A stretch of DNA of 64,000 bases from Streptacidiphilus sp. P02-A3a (GTDB lineage: Bacteria > Actinomycetota > Actinomycetes > Streptomycetales > Streptomycetaceae), in the NCBI RefSeq assembly GCF_014084105.1, contig NZ_CP048289.1, positions 3,357,922 through 3,421,921 on the forward strand. Reading direction: 5' to 3'. Within the stretch, counting starts at the first letter, position 1. Each line of letters begins with the position of its first letter. Of this stretch, positions 38,993 to 49,486 are shown piece by piece. Under the pieces are notes generated by a model. The model saw only the letters and a program-made list of their open reading frames with translations. It was not told where the DNA came from and did not search any database. A program made the position numbers and the translations under genes.

Positions 38993-40741
38993 GTGGACGG
39001 ATCGGCGCAGCGCACGACGGCCCGGGCCGCCCGGCGAACCGGACGCCTGCGGGGCGCGGCCCGCGCGCTGGCCCTGGCCGCGCTGCTGGCGCTCGCCGGA
39101 TGCTCCGGCGCCGCGCCCACCCAGCGGTTGCACCACGGTCCGGACCCGCTGGGCACCGCCAGGATCGACCTGAAGCCGGGCCCGGCCGACGCCGTGCTCA
39201 CCCAGCGCGGTGACCTGACCCGGCTGGGCTGGGACTCCACCGAGACCGCGCTGACCGTGGCCTCGGTCTCCTCCGGCCGCTTCGGCAAGCGCGCCGCGTT
39301 CCCGGTCGACGGCCGGATCTACGCGCAGCCGCTGTACGCGCCGGGGCTGTTGGTCGACGGAACGCGGCACGACCTGGTGCTCGCCGCGACCGAGCACGAC
39401 AGTGTCTACGCCTTCGACGCCGACGCCACCGGTCCGGCTGCGGTCCCGCTCTGGCACACCTCGCTGATCCAGCCCGGGGCCCGGACCTTCCGGGCCGCCG
39501 ACGACCGGGTGGCCAAGGACCGGCTCTGCGACTCGATCGCGCCCGAGGTGGGCATCACCTCCACCCCGGTCGTCGACTGGGCCACGCTGACCGTCTACGT
39601 GATGGCGCTGGACGTCGAGCACGGCGTGATGACCTACCGGATCCACGCGCTCAGCCTGCTGACCGGGCGGGAACTGCGGCCGTCGACCGTGGTCACCGCC
39701 GGGGGTCCGGGTACCGGCCTGGACGCGGCGCACGGCCAGGTGACCTTCAAGGCGTCCGACGAACAGCAGCGGATGGGCCTGACCGAGGTCGCCGGGACGG
39801 TCTACGCGGGCTTCTCCTCCTGGTGCGGCCTCACCCCGTACCACGGCTGGGTGCTCGGCTACGACGCGGCGACGCTGAAGCGCGACGTCGTCTACGACGA
39901 CAGCCCCGACTCCTGGGGCGGCGGCCTGTGGGAGTCCGAGAGCGGCATCTCGGTGGACGGCCACGGGCACCTCTACCTGGTCACCGGCAACGGTCCGTTC
40001 GACCTGGACCGGGGCGGCGCGGACGCCGGTGACACCCTGCTGGAGGTGGAGCCCGACGACGGGACGCTGGTCACCGTCGACTCGTTCACCCCCTTCGACC
40101 AGCAGTGCCGGGCCGAGCACGACCAGGACCTCGGCTCGGGGTCGCCGCTGATGGTCCCCGGCGAGCACGAACTGCTGCTGTCCTCCAAGACCGGCGCGGT
40201 CTACCTGCTGGACGAGGCCGACCTCGGCGGGTACCGCACCGTCGCCAACCCCTGTCCGAACCGCGCCCGCACCGACGTGGACCGGATCAAGCAGGAGCTG
40301 ACCCTCGGCACCGTCCCCGGCGGCATGTGGGGCACCTGGGGCTACTGGAGCGACGGGGCCACCCAGTACGTCTACGGCAGCGGCGCGCAGGGCGAGTTGA
40401 CGCAGTGGCGGCTCAACCCCGGCGGCACCCTGGCGCCGGTGCCGGTGGCCCACGCACCCGAACCGTTCGCCTACCCGGGCTCGATCCCGGTGGTCAGCAG
40501 CGACGGCACCCGCCCGGGGACCGGCGTGCTGTGGACCGTGGACCAGACCCACGGCGCGGTGCTGCGCGCCTACGACGCCGCCGACATCTCCCGGCAGATC
40601 TGGACCAGCGCGCAGGACCCGGCGCGGGACGGCCTGGAACCCGGCTCCTTCGACCACTTCACCGTGCCCACCACCGCCGACGGCCTGGTCTTCGTGGGCG
40701 ACCAGTCCCGGCTGGAGGTCTACGGACTGCTCCGGGGCTGA
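38993..40741 (+). CDS. Beta-propeller lipoprotein
   Basis: 582-residue exported lipoprotein. After a basic N-terminus the signal peptide ends in the lipobox LLALAGC, whose Cys would be lipidated and anchored outside the membrane. The rest is built of repeated beta-propeller blades, such as RIYAQPLYAPGLLVDGTRHDLVLAATEHDSVYAFDAD, HLYLVTGNGPFDLD, ELLLSSKTGAVYLLDEADLGGY and GLVFVGDQSRLEVYGL, resembling PQQ/WD-like propellers but without clear PQQ ligands. Substrate unknown. GTG at 38993 has GGGAG five bases upstream; GTG at 38963 is a longer option. An imperfect ttaggaaa...ctaac dyad lies just upstream (about 38930-38945), similar in half-site to the chitosanase operator. Confidence 0.75.
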   Translation: MDGSAQRTTARAARRTGRLRGAARALALAALLALAGCSGAAPTQRLHHGPDPLGTARIDLKPGPADAVLTQRGDLTRLGWDSTETALTVASVSSGRFGKRAAFPVDGRIYAQPLYAPGLLVDGTRHDLVLAATEHDSVYAFDADATGPAAVPLWHTSLIQPGARTFRAADDRVAKDRLCDSIAPEVGITSTPVVDWATLTVYVMALDVEHGVMTYRIHALSLLTGRELRPSTVVTAGGPGTGLDAAHGQVTFKASDEQQRMGLTEVAGTVYAGFSSWCGLTPYHGWVLGYDAATLKRDVVYDDSPDSWGGGLWESESGISVDGHGHLYLVTGNGPFDLDRGGADAGDTLLEVEPDDGTLVTVDSFTPFDQQCRAEHDQDLGSGSPLMVPGEHELLLSSKTGAVYLLDEADLGGYRTVANPCPNRARTDVDRIKQELTLGTVPGGMWGTWGYWSDGATQYVYGSGAQGELTQWRLNPGGTLAPVPVAHAPEPFAYPGSIPVVSSDGTRPGTGVLWTVDQTHGAVLRAYDAADISRQIWTSAQDPARDGLEPGSFDHFTVPTTADGLVFVGDQSRLEVYGLLRG

Positions 40742-40826
40742 CCGCCACCCCTGCGTCAGGGGCGCGGGCGGCGCCGGAGTGCACCGAAAATCCCCCATAA
40801 GGCACCATCCAGCAGCTGGAGGCATG

Positions 40827-41813
40827 ATGCGATTGACCAAGGGCCGCCTAGCGGTCCTCGTCAGCAGCCTGCTCGCGGTGGCGCTGGCCCTGTTCGGCGT
40901 GACCGCCTCGGCGACCACGGCCAGCGCCAGCACGACCCGCAACTACCTGGTCACCCTGTACGGGTGGCCGGACAACTCCCCGCCCGGGAACGCGATCGCC
41001 TACCCGGAGAACGAGGGCTACCCGACCATCCACAACGTGGCCAGCGGCACCGGGACGTACGCCGACCCGATCACCTTCGCCACCGACGAGGCGGAGCTGC
41101 CGGTCGGCACCATCGTCTACTACCCGTACCTGCACCGGTACTTCATCAACGAGGACGACTGCACCGAGTGCGACGAGGACTGGACCGGCAGCGGCCCGGA
41201 CGGCGGCCCCGGCCTCTACCACATCGACCTCTGGATCAACGGGCAGAACGGCAACTCCAACGACGTCATCAACTGCGAGGACAACCTCACCCAGAACTCC
41301 GAGTCGGTGATCAGCGACCCGCCGAGCACCGAGCCGGTCGACACCACCCCGTTGTTCAACTCCTCCAGCAACAGCTGCTACGACCCGTCCAGCTTCACCG
41401 GCGGCGGCGGTGGCGGGGGGAGCGGAGGCGGCGGCAGCTATCCGGCCACCTCGGCGGCGCTGGGCGGGAGCGCGGCCCTCAGCAGTTGCAGTGCCTGCGC
41501 GGACGGGCAGAAGGTCAGCGACGTCGGCGGCGGCAGCGGTGGCACGGTCACCTTCAGCAAGGTGTCCGAGTCCGCGTCCGGCTCCTACCAGCTGTCCGTG
41601 TCCTACCTGAGCGTGGGCAAGGCCAGGCCCGCGAAGGTGACCGTCAACGGCACGGCCCAGACCGTCACCTTCGCCGAGACCTCCGCCAGCAGCTACAGCG
41701 TGGTCGGCACCCAGACGGTGACGGTCCAGCTCAAGTCGGGCAGCGCCAACACCGTCGAGTTCTCCGGCAGCGGCACCGCCGGCGCACCCGATATCGCCGG
41801 TATCACTGTCTGA
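40827..41813 (+). CDS. Secreted double-psi-barrel-like protein with C-terminal carbohydrate-binding module
   Basis: 328-residue secreted protein. Signal peptide about residues 1-36 (LAVLVSSLLAVALALFGVTASATTASA). Residues ~37-190 contain NYLVTLYGWPDN, TFATDEAELPVGTIVYYPYLHRYFINEDDCTECDEDW and YHIDLWING, reminiscent of barrel domains of the 3D/RlpA/expansin type, with Asp and Cys pairs. A Gly7-Ser-Gly4-Ser linker follows, then a C-terminal beta-sandwich like CBM35/CBM6 (GGTVTFSKVSESASGSYQLSVSYLSVGKARPAKVTVNG). It probably binds or loosens a cell-wall polysaccharide; enzymatic activity is unproven. ATG at 40827 (40824 also possible). Confidence 0.75.
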   Translation: MRLTKGRLAVLVSSLLAVALALFGVTASATTASASTTRNYLVTLYGWPDNSPPGNAIAYPENEGYPTIHNVASGTGTYADPITFATDEAELPVGTIVYYPYLHRYFINEDDCTECDEDWTGSGPDGGPGLYHIDLWINGQNGNSNDVINCEDNLTQNSESVISDPPSTEPVDTTPLFNSSSNSCYDPSSFTGGGGGGGSGGGGSYPATSAALGGSAALSSCSACADGQKVSDVGGGSGGTVTFSKVSESASGSYQLSVSYLSVGKARPAKVTVNGTAQTVTFAETSASSYSVVGTQTVTVQLKSGSANTVEFSGSGTAGAPDIAGITV

Positions 41814-41880
41814 CGAAGCGTCATCTGGCGCAGCGTCAGATCGCGCCGGTCGCGCCTCCGAACGGGCGTAACCAGCCAGT

Positions 41881-41913
41881 ACCGGCCCCGCCGAGGCATT
41901 CGGCGGGGCCGGT
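41881..41913. terminator. GC hairpin before pgm
   Basis: Perfect 14-bp stem accggccccgccga / tcggcggggccggt with a 5-base loop, 67 bases after the CBM-protein stop. Confidence 0.8.
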
Positions 41914-41966
41914 GCCGCGGCGGCAGGGCCTAGCATGGGGAGCCAGTGGACCGGAAGGAGCGATTC

Positions 41967-43622
<1,656 letters not shown>

Positions 43623-43630
43623 ACCCCGGG

Positions 43631-43676
43631 CGCGGCGGTCGCGGGGGTCAGCTCCGGTCCCCGCGGCCGCCGCGCC
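43631..43676. terminator. Bidirectional hairpin between pgm and dedA
   Basis: 17-base arms gcgcggcggtcgcgggg / ccccgcggccgccgcgc (one mismatch) with a 12-base loop containing the stop codon of the leftward DedA gene. Confidence 0.7.
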
Positions 43677-44442
43677 GCCCGAGGCCGCTGGGGGTGCTGC
43701 CGCCGGTCCGCTCGCCGACCTGTTCGCCCGCCCGTTCCCCCGTCTGTTCACCTGTCCGATCGTCCGTCGGGGGGCGGTCGGGGTGCTCGGCGGGGGCTTT
43801 CTGACGGGCCGACGCCCGGTTGCCGCGGTTGCGCTGGAGCAGCACCGGGACCAGCGACAGCGCCACCACCAGGGCCACCAGCGGCAGCAGGTAGTTCTCC
43901 ACCCCCGGAACCGCCGCGCCCAACCAGTACCCGAGCAGCACCATGCTCTGGGTCCAGGCCAGGCCGCCGATCACCTGCCAGAGGGTGAACGTCGCCGCCG
44001 GGACGCGCAGCATCCCGGCGACCGGGCCGAGCACGCTGCGCACCATGGGCACGAAGCGGCCGAGCAGGATGGCCTTGCGATGGCCGTAGCGGGCCAGGAA
44101 GTCCTCACCCCGGCCGACCACCGCCCGCAGTCTCCGGTTGCCGCCGCGGGCCAGTGCGGCCTGCCCGCCGCGACGGCCGAGGTAGTAGCTGAACTGGGTG
44201 CCCGCGATCGAGCCGATGGCCGCGCAGAGCAGCACCTGCCACAGCGTCAGGTGCGGCCCGTTGCCGACGGTGGCGGCGCAGAACACCCCGGCCGGGAACA
44301 GCAGGGTGTCGCCGGGCAGGAGGAAGCCGACCACCAGCAGACCGGCCTCGGCGAAGGTCACCACCAGGACGGCCAGCGCGCCGAACGCCGAGAGCAGTGA
44401 CGAACCGCTCGTTGGGTTGACCGCCAGCAGGGCCGCGCTCAC
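43648..44442 (-). CDS. DedA-family membrane protein
   Basis: 264-residue SNARE-associated/DedA integral membrane protein; DedA proteins act in lipid flipping and envelope homeostasis. Seen: VVTFAEAGLLVVGFLLPGDTLLFPAGVF with the conserved Glu and G-D, SYYLGRRGG, RYGHRKAILLGRFVPMVRSVLGPVAGMLRVP with the conserved R-F-x-P-x-x-R motif, and late helices VIGGLAWTQSMVLLGYWLG and LLPLVALVVALSLVPVLL. The C-terminal ~50 residues are a charged repeat of the GEQ/GER type, likely cytoplasmic and disordered. GTG at 44442. Confidence 0.92.
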   Translation of the reverse strand: MSAALLAVNPTSGSSLLSAFGALAVLVVTFAEAGLLVVGFLLPGDTLLFPAGVFCAATVGNGPHLTLWQVLLCAAIGSIAGTQFSYYLGRRGGQAALARGGNRRLRAVVGRGEDFLARYGHRKAILLGRFVPMVRSVLGPVAGMLRVPAATFTLWQVIGGLAWTQSMVLLGYWLGAAVPGVENYLLPLVALVVALSLVPVLLQRNRGNRASARQKAPAEHPDRPPTDDRTGEQTGERAGEQVGERTGGSTPSGLGRRGGRGDRS

Positions 44443-44566
44443 CGCAGGTTCCTTGTCACCTGAGAACCATAGCCAGACTGTTCGTGTGCCACGTCGCCCG
44501 ATAGGTGGAGGTTCGCCTGGCGGAGTCCACCCAGAGGAGCAGGGCGACGGGCGCGGCGCGCGCCGG

Positions 44567-45034
44567 TCAGTCCTCGGCGAGGGCGGCCGGGAAGCCGCCG
44601 GTGGCCACCGGGCCCCAGCGCTCGGGGGTGATCCGCAGCAGCGCCTTGCCCTGCTTCACCATCGCCGCCCGGTACTCGTCCCAGTCCGGGTGCTCACCGG
44701 CGATGCACCGGAAGTACTCGACCAGGGGTTCGACGTCCTCGGTCGCGTCGATGACCTCGGCCGAGCCGTCGACCTGGAGCCACGGGCCGTCGAAGTCCTC
44801 GGAGAGGACCACGATGCTGACCCGCGGGTCACGCCGGGCGTTGCGGGCCTTGGCCCGCTGCGGGTAGGTGGAGACCACGATCCGGCCCGAGGCGTCCGCC
44901 CCGCAGGAGACCGGCGACGCCTGCGGCCGACCGTCGGAGCGGGTGGTGATCAGCAGGCCGCGATGCCGGGAGCCGACGAACTCAAGCATGGCCTCGCGGT
45001 CGACGGCGGTGTTGGTGGCGATTCGTCGCGTCAT
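44567..45034 (-). CDS. PPOX-class F420-dependent enzyme
   Basis: 155-residue split-barrel flavin/deazaflavin protein. Seen: FVGSRHRGLLITTRSDGRPQASPVSCGADASGRIVVSTYPQRAKARNARRDPRVSIVVL, the standard F420-binding half-barrel of this family, then WLQVDGSAEVID and EYFRCIAGEHPDWDEYRAAMV. It probably uses F420; the substrate is unknown. ATG at 45034. Confidence 0.88.
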   Translation of the reverse strand: MTRRIATNTAVDREAMLEFVGSRHRGLLITTRSDGRPQASPVSCGADASGRIVVSTYPQRAKARNARRDPRVSIVVLSEDFDGPWLQVDGSAEVIDATEDVEPLVEYFRCIAGEHPDWDEYRAAMVKQGKALLRITPERWGPVATGGFPAALAED

Positions 45035-45562
45035 GGGGCGAGTCTATGCGCAGCCCGCGCCCACTGTCCGGCGAAGAGCGGACAGCGTCGCCGGTCGGGC
45101 GGAACGGGTCGGCGGCGGGATTCCGAAAAGCCGGTCCGGTATTTCCCGGAGGAATTTCCCCGGGCGATCCAGGGGCCGTGCCCGAGGAATGTCGGCGATT
45201 GTCAACGAGCGTCGTGGTGAGGTGTCCCCATCCTCAGGGGTGGCAGTGATCCGGCGGAACCCCCAGTAGGTGGTAGCGCCACCGCCGGTTGGGGGGGAGA
45301 GGGTCGGACAGGGCATCGGAGCCGAGGTAAATCCGCAGGCCAGTATGGGTTTTGAGGAAGTGTCAGCCTTCGGCTGCCCCGCCCGCGCCGGGTGCGGAGC
45401 CGGTCCGCCGGTGTTTTCAGGCAACAGCAAGCAAATTCTCAGGAAACCCTTGCGCCGCTATTCCCGAGCCGTGTACACATCACCCCAGGGCTATTTCGAG
45501 CCGCCCCTACCGGCCGAAAGAGCGCCCTGCCTCCCCTCTGTGAACTCACTTCTGGAGTCGTC
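45035..45562. other. Long spacer upstream of the second S53 peptidase
   Basis: 528 bases with no supported gene; short frames here lack ribosome sites and family features. Base composition is less extreme (attcccgg, aaattctcag) than in coding DNA, as in Streptomyces promoter regions. The last part probably is the untranslated leader of the peptidase and ends with TGGAG at 45553-45557. Confidence 0.5.
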
Positions 45563-47611
45563 ATTTCCGACATCCTGTCCGGTCGCCGCCGCCGAATAGC
45601 GGTCGCCGTCTCCGCCTCCCTGGCCATGGCCGCCGGGACCGTGGCCCTCGCCTCTCCCTCGCAGGCCGCGGCCCCCGCCCCGGCCGTGCGGGCCCTCGCC
45701 GGTACCCACCCGGATTGGGCCGCACCCTCCGCCGACAAGGGCGCGACACCCGCGAACGACCAGATCACCGCGCGCGTCTACCTCGCCGGTCGCGACCCGG
45801 CCGGGCTGGCCGCGTACGCCAAGGCCGTGTCCTCGCCCGGCAGCGGCGCGTACGGCCAGTTCCTCAAGCCCGCGCGGGTGCGGCAGCTCTTCGGGGCCAC
45901 CGCGAAGCAGATCGCGGACGTCCGCGCCTGGGCCGGGCACGCGGGCCTGACCGTCGTCGGCAGCGACCCGCACTACCTCGACGTGCACGGCTCCGCCGCC
46001 GCCGTCGACCGCGCCTTCGGCACCCGGCTGCACGAGTACGCGGTGCGGGGCAAGCTGCTCAAGGCGCCCGACAGCAACGCCGTGGTCCCGGCGGCGGTGG
46101 CCTCGGCCATCCTCGGCGTCACCGGGCTCAGCGACACCGCGCCGACCATGCGGGCCCAGGCCACGCCGGTCGGCAACAGCGCGCTCGGCGCCGTCCCCGA
46201 GACCGCCGGGAAGCCCAAGCCGGGCCTGCCCACGGTCGCCACCTGCTCCAACTACTGGGGCCAGAAGCAGGTCAGCGGCGCGCCCAAGGGCTACACCGCG
46301 AAGACCAGCTTCGACCAGTGCTCCTACACCCCGGCGCAGCTGCGCAAGGCCTACGGGGTGACCGCCTCCGGGCTGACCGGCAAGGGCGCGACGGTGGCCA
46401 TCGTGGACGCCTACGGCTCCTCGACCATGCTGGCCGACGCGAACAAGTTCGCGGTGAACCACGGTGACAAGGCCTTCCGCAAGGGCCAGTACAGCGAGGT
46501 GGTCACCCCGAAGCTGTGGACCCAGACCGGTGCCAACGACGGCTGCGGCGGCGGCCCCGCGGGCTGGGCGGGCGAGGAGTCGCTGGACGTGGAGATGGTG
46601 CACGGGCTGGCCCCGGACGCCGACGTGGTCTACGTCGGCGCCAACTCCTGCTCCGACCAGGACCTGATGGCCGCGCTCAGCACCATCGTCGATAAGCACC
46701 TGGCCGACGTGGTCTCCAGCTCCTGGTCCGGGCTGATGCACACCACGGCCGGTGACGAGGCCCCGGCCACGGTCGCCGCCTACGAGCAGATCTTCGAGCA
46801 GGGAGCGGCCGAGGGCATCGGCTTCGACTTCGCCGCCGGTGACTGCGGCAACGAGTCCCCGGCGGCCGCGGCCACCGGCGCCAACTGCGACAGCACCAGC
46901 ACCGAGGCGCAGACCGGCTTCCCGTCGGCGGACCCGTGGGTCACCGACGTCGGCGGCACCGCCCTCGGCATCAAGGACGCCAGCGGCGGCTACGGCTTCG
47001 AGACCGACATGGGCACGCTGCGCTCCGCGCTCAGCGCCGACGGCAAGAGCTGGACGCCGTTCCCCGGCACCTTCTACTTCGGTGGCGGCGGCGGTACCAG
47101 CCAGGACTTCGCCGAGCCGTGGTACCAGGGCCCGGTCGTGCCCGGCAAGCTGGCGCACACGCTGATGACCGGCGCGGCCAGCAAGACCGCGCAGCGGGTC
47201 ACCCCCGACGTCGCCATGAACGGCGACCTGTACACCTCGGTCCTGGTCGGCATGTCCGACGGCAGCCCGTACAGCGAGGGCGGCTACGGCGGCACCAGCG
47301 TCGCCGCGCCGGAGTTCTCCGGGATCCAGGCGGACGCGATCCAGGCCAGGCACGGCCGGGCGATCGGCTTCGCCAACCCGTCGATCTACGAGCGGGCCAA
47401 CAGCGCCGACTTCCACGACGTGGTCAACAACACCCTGGGCAAGGGGCAGCAGCCGCTGAACTCGGTCGCCGACTTCGGCGTGATCAGCGGCAGCCTGAAG
47501 GTGCGCCTGGTCGCCTTCGGCCGTGACTTCGGTCTGGCCGCGACCAAGGGCTACGACGACGCGACCGGCGTCGGTTCGCCGGACGCGGCCTACCTGGAGT
47601 CCTTCCGGTAG
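45563..47611 (+). CDS. Secreted S53 peptidase with activation prodomain; probable ATT start
   Basis: About 682-residue pro-kumamolisin-type peptidase. Order: Sec signal (SGRRRRIAVAVSASLAMAAGTVALASPSQA), prodomain with VYLAGRDPAGLAAYAKAVSSPGSGAYGQFLKPARVRQLFG, a linker, then the catalytic domain. Catalytic residues are intact: Glu/Asp in GEESLDVEM, Asp in FAAGDCGNE, Ser in YGGTSVAAP. No ATG, GTG or TTG lies near the signal peptide in this frame. ATT at 45563 is six bases after TGGAG and gives an ideal signal peptide (M-SDILSGRRRR), so I place the start there. The next in-frame ATG upstream (45392) would put ~57 unrelated residues before the signal. Confidence 0.85.
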   Translation: MSDILSGRRRRIAVAVSASLAMAAGTVALASPSQAAAPAPAVRALAGTHPDWAAPSADKGATPANDQITARVYLAGRDPAGLAAYAKAVSSPGSGAYGQFLKPARVRQLFGATAKQIADVRAWAGHAGLTVVGSDPHYLDVHGSAAAVDRAFGTRLHEYAVRGKLLKAPDSNAVVPAAVASAILGVTGLSDTAPTMRAQATPVGNSALGAVPETAGKPKPGLPTVATCSNYWGQKQVSGAPKGYTAKTSFDQCSYTPAQLRKAYGVTASGLTGKGATVAIVDAYGSSTMLADANKFAVNHGDKAFRKGQYSEVVTPKLWTQTGANDGCGGGPAGWAGEESLDVEMVHGLAPDADVVYVGANSCSDQDLMAALSTIVDKHLADVVSSSWSGLMHTTAGDEAPATVAAYEQIFEQGAAEGIGFDFAAGDCGNESPAAAATGANCDSTSTEAQTGFPSADPWVTDVGGTALGIKDASGGYGFETDMGTLRSALSADGKSWTPFPGTFYFGGGGGTSQDFAEPWYQGPVVPGKLAHTLMTGAASKTAQRVTPDVAMNGDLYTSVLVGMSDGSPYSEGGYGGTSVAAPEFSGIQADAIQARHGRAIGFANPSIYERANSADFHDVVNNTLGKGQQPLNSVADFGVISGSLKVRLVAFGRDFGLAATKGYDDATGVGSPDAAYLESFR

Positions 47612-47623
47612 CCGTCGCCCGAC

Positions 47624-47657
47624 CCGGTGCTCGGCGGATCCCTCCGCCGGGCACCGG
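47624..47657. terminator. Hairpin closing the S53 gene and the biosynthetic operon
   Basis: 15-base arms ccggtgctcggcgga / tccgccgggcaccgg (one mismatch), 4-base loop. It lies between the S53 stop (+) and the DUF3050 stop (-), so it can end both transcripts. Confidence 0.8.
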
Positions 47658-47676
47658 CAGGTGACGGTACGTCAGC

Positions 47677-48486
47677 TCAGACGGCGGTTCGGACCGGCAG
47701 TTCGGCGAAGGACTCGCTGATCGCGGTCCACAGGGCGACCCGGGCGGCCAGCGCGGTGCGCACGGTGTCGGCGCAGGCCTGCCACTTGGCCTGGTCGTCG
47801 CCGCACAGGTCGATCAGCATCTGCATGGCCATCGGCGTGTGCTGCTCGCCGTCCACCTCGATGTGCCGGGCCAGGTAGTCCTTGAAGACCGTGAGCGCGC
47901 CGTCGGCGTCGTCGATCCGGATGACCTGCTCGAACATCTCCGGGATCAGGTCCTCGCGGCCGAAGGCGAAGGCGGCGGCCCGGCAGTGCACCGGCGCGTT
48001 CTCGATGATCTCCCAGGTGGTCGCGGTGAACGCGACGGCGGCCTGCGGGACCTCGGCCACCTTCAGCGCCTCCGGCACCGCGGTGCCCGCGCGCAGCAGC
48101 TCCAGGAAGTCGCCGACCGGCTTCGGGTCGGCCCCGGCCTGCCGCATGCCCTCGACGTACAGCTCGAAGTGGCTGGTGTAGCCCTCGCCGAGTTCGTCGC
48201 TCTCCTCCACCAGCACGATGTCGTTGATCAGCCGGCGGCTGGCGGTCGGACCCTGCGGCACCCACGGCACGTCCACGCAGGTGAGTTCGCGCTGGAGGCT
48301 CTTCAGCAGGGACATGAAGTCCCAGACCGCGAAGACGTGGCGCTCCAGGAACGCGCGGACCCGCTCGTGGCTGTTCAACTCGGCGTAGACCGGGTGCTCC
48401 ACCACCTCGCGGCGCAGCGGCTCGATGGCCTCGCGCAGGCTGGACAGTCCGGGGTGGGTGCGGTCCCAGTGGTACCGGTCGCTCAT
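47677..48486 (-). CDS. DUF3050 protein (heme-oxygenase-like fold, possible di-iron enzyme)
   Basis: Last gene of the biosynthetic operon; 269 residues. Matches the DUF3050 pattern: [100 protein letters not shown] and [17 protein letters not shown]. The all-helical heme-oxygenase-like fold also holds di-iron oxidases (UndA, SznF, BesC), which use His-x3-Asp-x2/3-His ligands; here H208-x3-D212-x3-H216, with Glu94/Glu95 and His106, could bind iron. That is inference: no activity is known to me for this family. ATG at 48486 has AAAGG seven bases upstream; 48501 is in frame. Confidence 0.85.
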   Translation of the reverse strand: MSDRYHWDRTHPGLSSLREAIEPLRREVVEHPVYAELNSHERVRAFLERHVFAVWDFMSLLKSLQRELTCVDVPWVPQGPTASRRLINDIVLVEESDELGEGYTSHFELYVEGMRQAGADPKPVGDFLELLRAGTAVPEALKVAEVPQAAVAFTATTWEIIENAPVHCRAAAFAFGREDLIPEMFEQVIRIDDADGALTVFKDYLARHIEVDGEQHTPMAMQMLIDLCGDDQAKWQACADTVRTALAARVALWTAISESFAELPVRTAV

Positions 48487-48523
48487 CTGACGGCCTTTCA
48501 TAGTCGGTCTCGGGTTGGTTGGT

Positions 48524-49486
48524 TCACTTCACGACGGTGCGGATGGCGTGTCGGAGCTGGTCGCGGCTCGGTTGCAGGCTACGGTCCAGGGCCGGGGCGA
48601 ACGGCAGTACCGCGCCGTCCGGGCGGGTGATCCGGCGCGGTGGCGCGAGCAGCCGCATCTCCTCGGCGGCGGTGGCGACCACCTCGGCTCCGATCCCGCA
48701 GCTGCGGTTGGAGTCGTCCACCACCACCAGGCGGCCGGTGCGCTCCAGCGAGGCGGCCAGCGCGGTCCAGTCGAAGGGGTGGAGCGTCCGTGGGTCGAAC
48801 ACCTCGACCGAGATCTCCTCGGCGAGTTCCTCGGCCACGGCGAGGGCGTCGTGGACCAGATGGCCGACGGCGACCACGGTCACGTCGGTCCCGGCGCGGT
48901 GCACCCGGGCCGAGCCGATCGGGATCGGCGCGAGCTCCCAGGTGACGTCCTCGCGGACGCCGAGCGCGGCGGCCGGGGCGAACACCACCACCGGGTCCGG
49001 ATCGCGGATCGCGGCGGCCAGCAGCCCGTACGCGTCGGTGGGGGTGGCCGGAACCAGGGTCTTCACCCCGGCGTGCGCGAACAGGCTGTACGGGTGGTCC
49101 GAGTGCTGTCCGGCCCAGCCGTCCCGGGAGCCGGAGCCGGGCACCAGGCAGACCAGCGGGACGCTGCCCTGACCACCCGTCATCAATGAGAACTTGTGTG
49201 CCTGGTTCACCAGTTGCTCGAAGACCAGGAACAGCAGCGAGGGGATCTGGAACTCGATCACCGGCCGCCGTCCGGCCAGCGCCGCGCCGACCGCCATCCC
49301 GGTGAACGCCTGCTCGGAGAGCGGGGTGTCCACCACCCGGTCGGCGCCGAAGCGCCGTTGCAGCCCCAGCGTGGGACCGGCCAGACCGGCGCCGATGTCC
49401 TCGCCGAAGACGCACACCGAGGGGTCGGCGGCCAGGGCGTCGGTCAGCGCCCGGTTCAGCGCCTTGGTGTAGGAGAGCATGCTCAT
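48524..49486 (-). CDS. 2-oxoacid dehydrogenase E1 component, beta subunit
   Basis: 320-residue E1 beta subunit of the pyruvate/branched-chain dehydrogenase family; with E1 alpha it decarboxylates a 2-oxo acid on thiamine diphosphate. Seen: [27 protein letters not shown] with the conserved Glu, [78 protein letters not shown], and C-terminal [14 protein letters not shown]...[16 protein letters not shown] at 49486 overlaps the E1 alpha stop. No E2 or E3 gene is present. Clustering with HmaS suggests an arylglyoxylate substrate, similar to the PglB/PglC pair of pristinamycin phenylglycine synthesis. Confidence 0.93.
   Translation of the reverse strand: MSMLSYTKALNRALTDALAADPSVCVFGEDIGAGLAGPTLGLQRRFGADRVVDTPLSEQAFTGMAVGAALAGRRPVIEFQIPSLLFLVFEQLVNQAHKFSLMTGGQGSVPLVCLVPGSGSRDGWAGQHSDHPYSLFAHAGVKTLVPATPTDAYGLLAAAIRDPDPVVVFAPAAALGVREDVTWELAPIPIGSARVHRAGTDVTVVAVGHLVHDALAVAEELAEEISVEVFDPRTLHPFDWTALAASLERTGRLVVVDDSNRSCGIGAEVVATAAEEMRLLAPPRRITRPDGAVLPFAPALDRSLQPSRDQLRHAIRTVVK

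Noticed and set aside
45035..45562. Possible riboswitch or small genes in the long spacer
   Set aside because: I could not match the c-di-AMP (ydaO) or other riboswitch consensus by eye, and short frames have no support. An Infernal/Rfam scan would decide.
47677..48486. DUF3050 protein as a true heme oxygenase
   Set aside because: It lacks the heme-oxygenase sequence signature and has a candidate di-iron ligand set instead; no iron-uptake genes are nearby.
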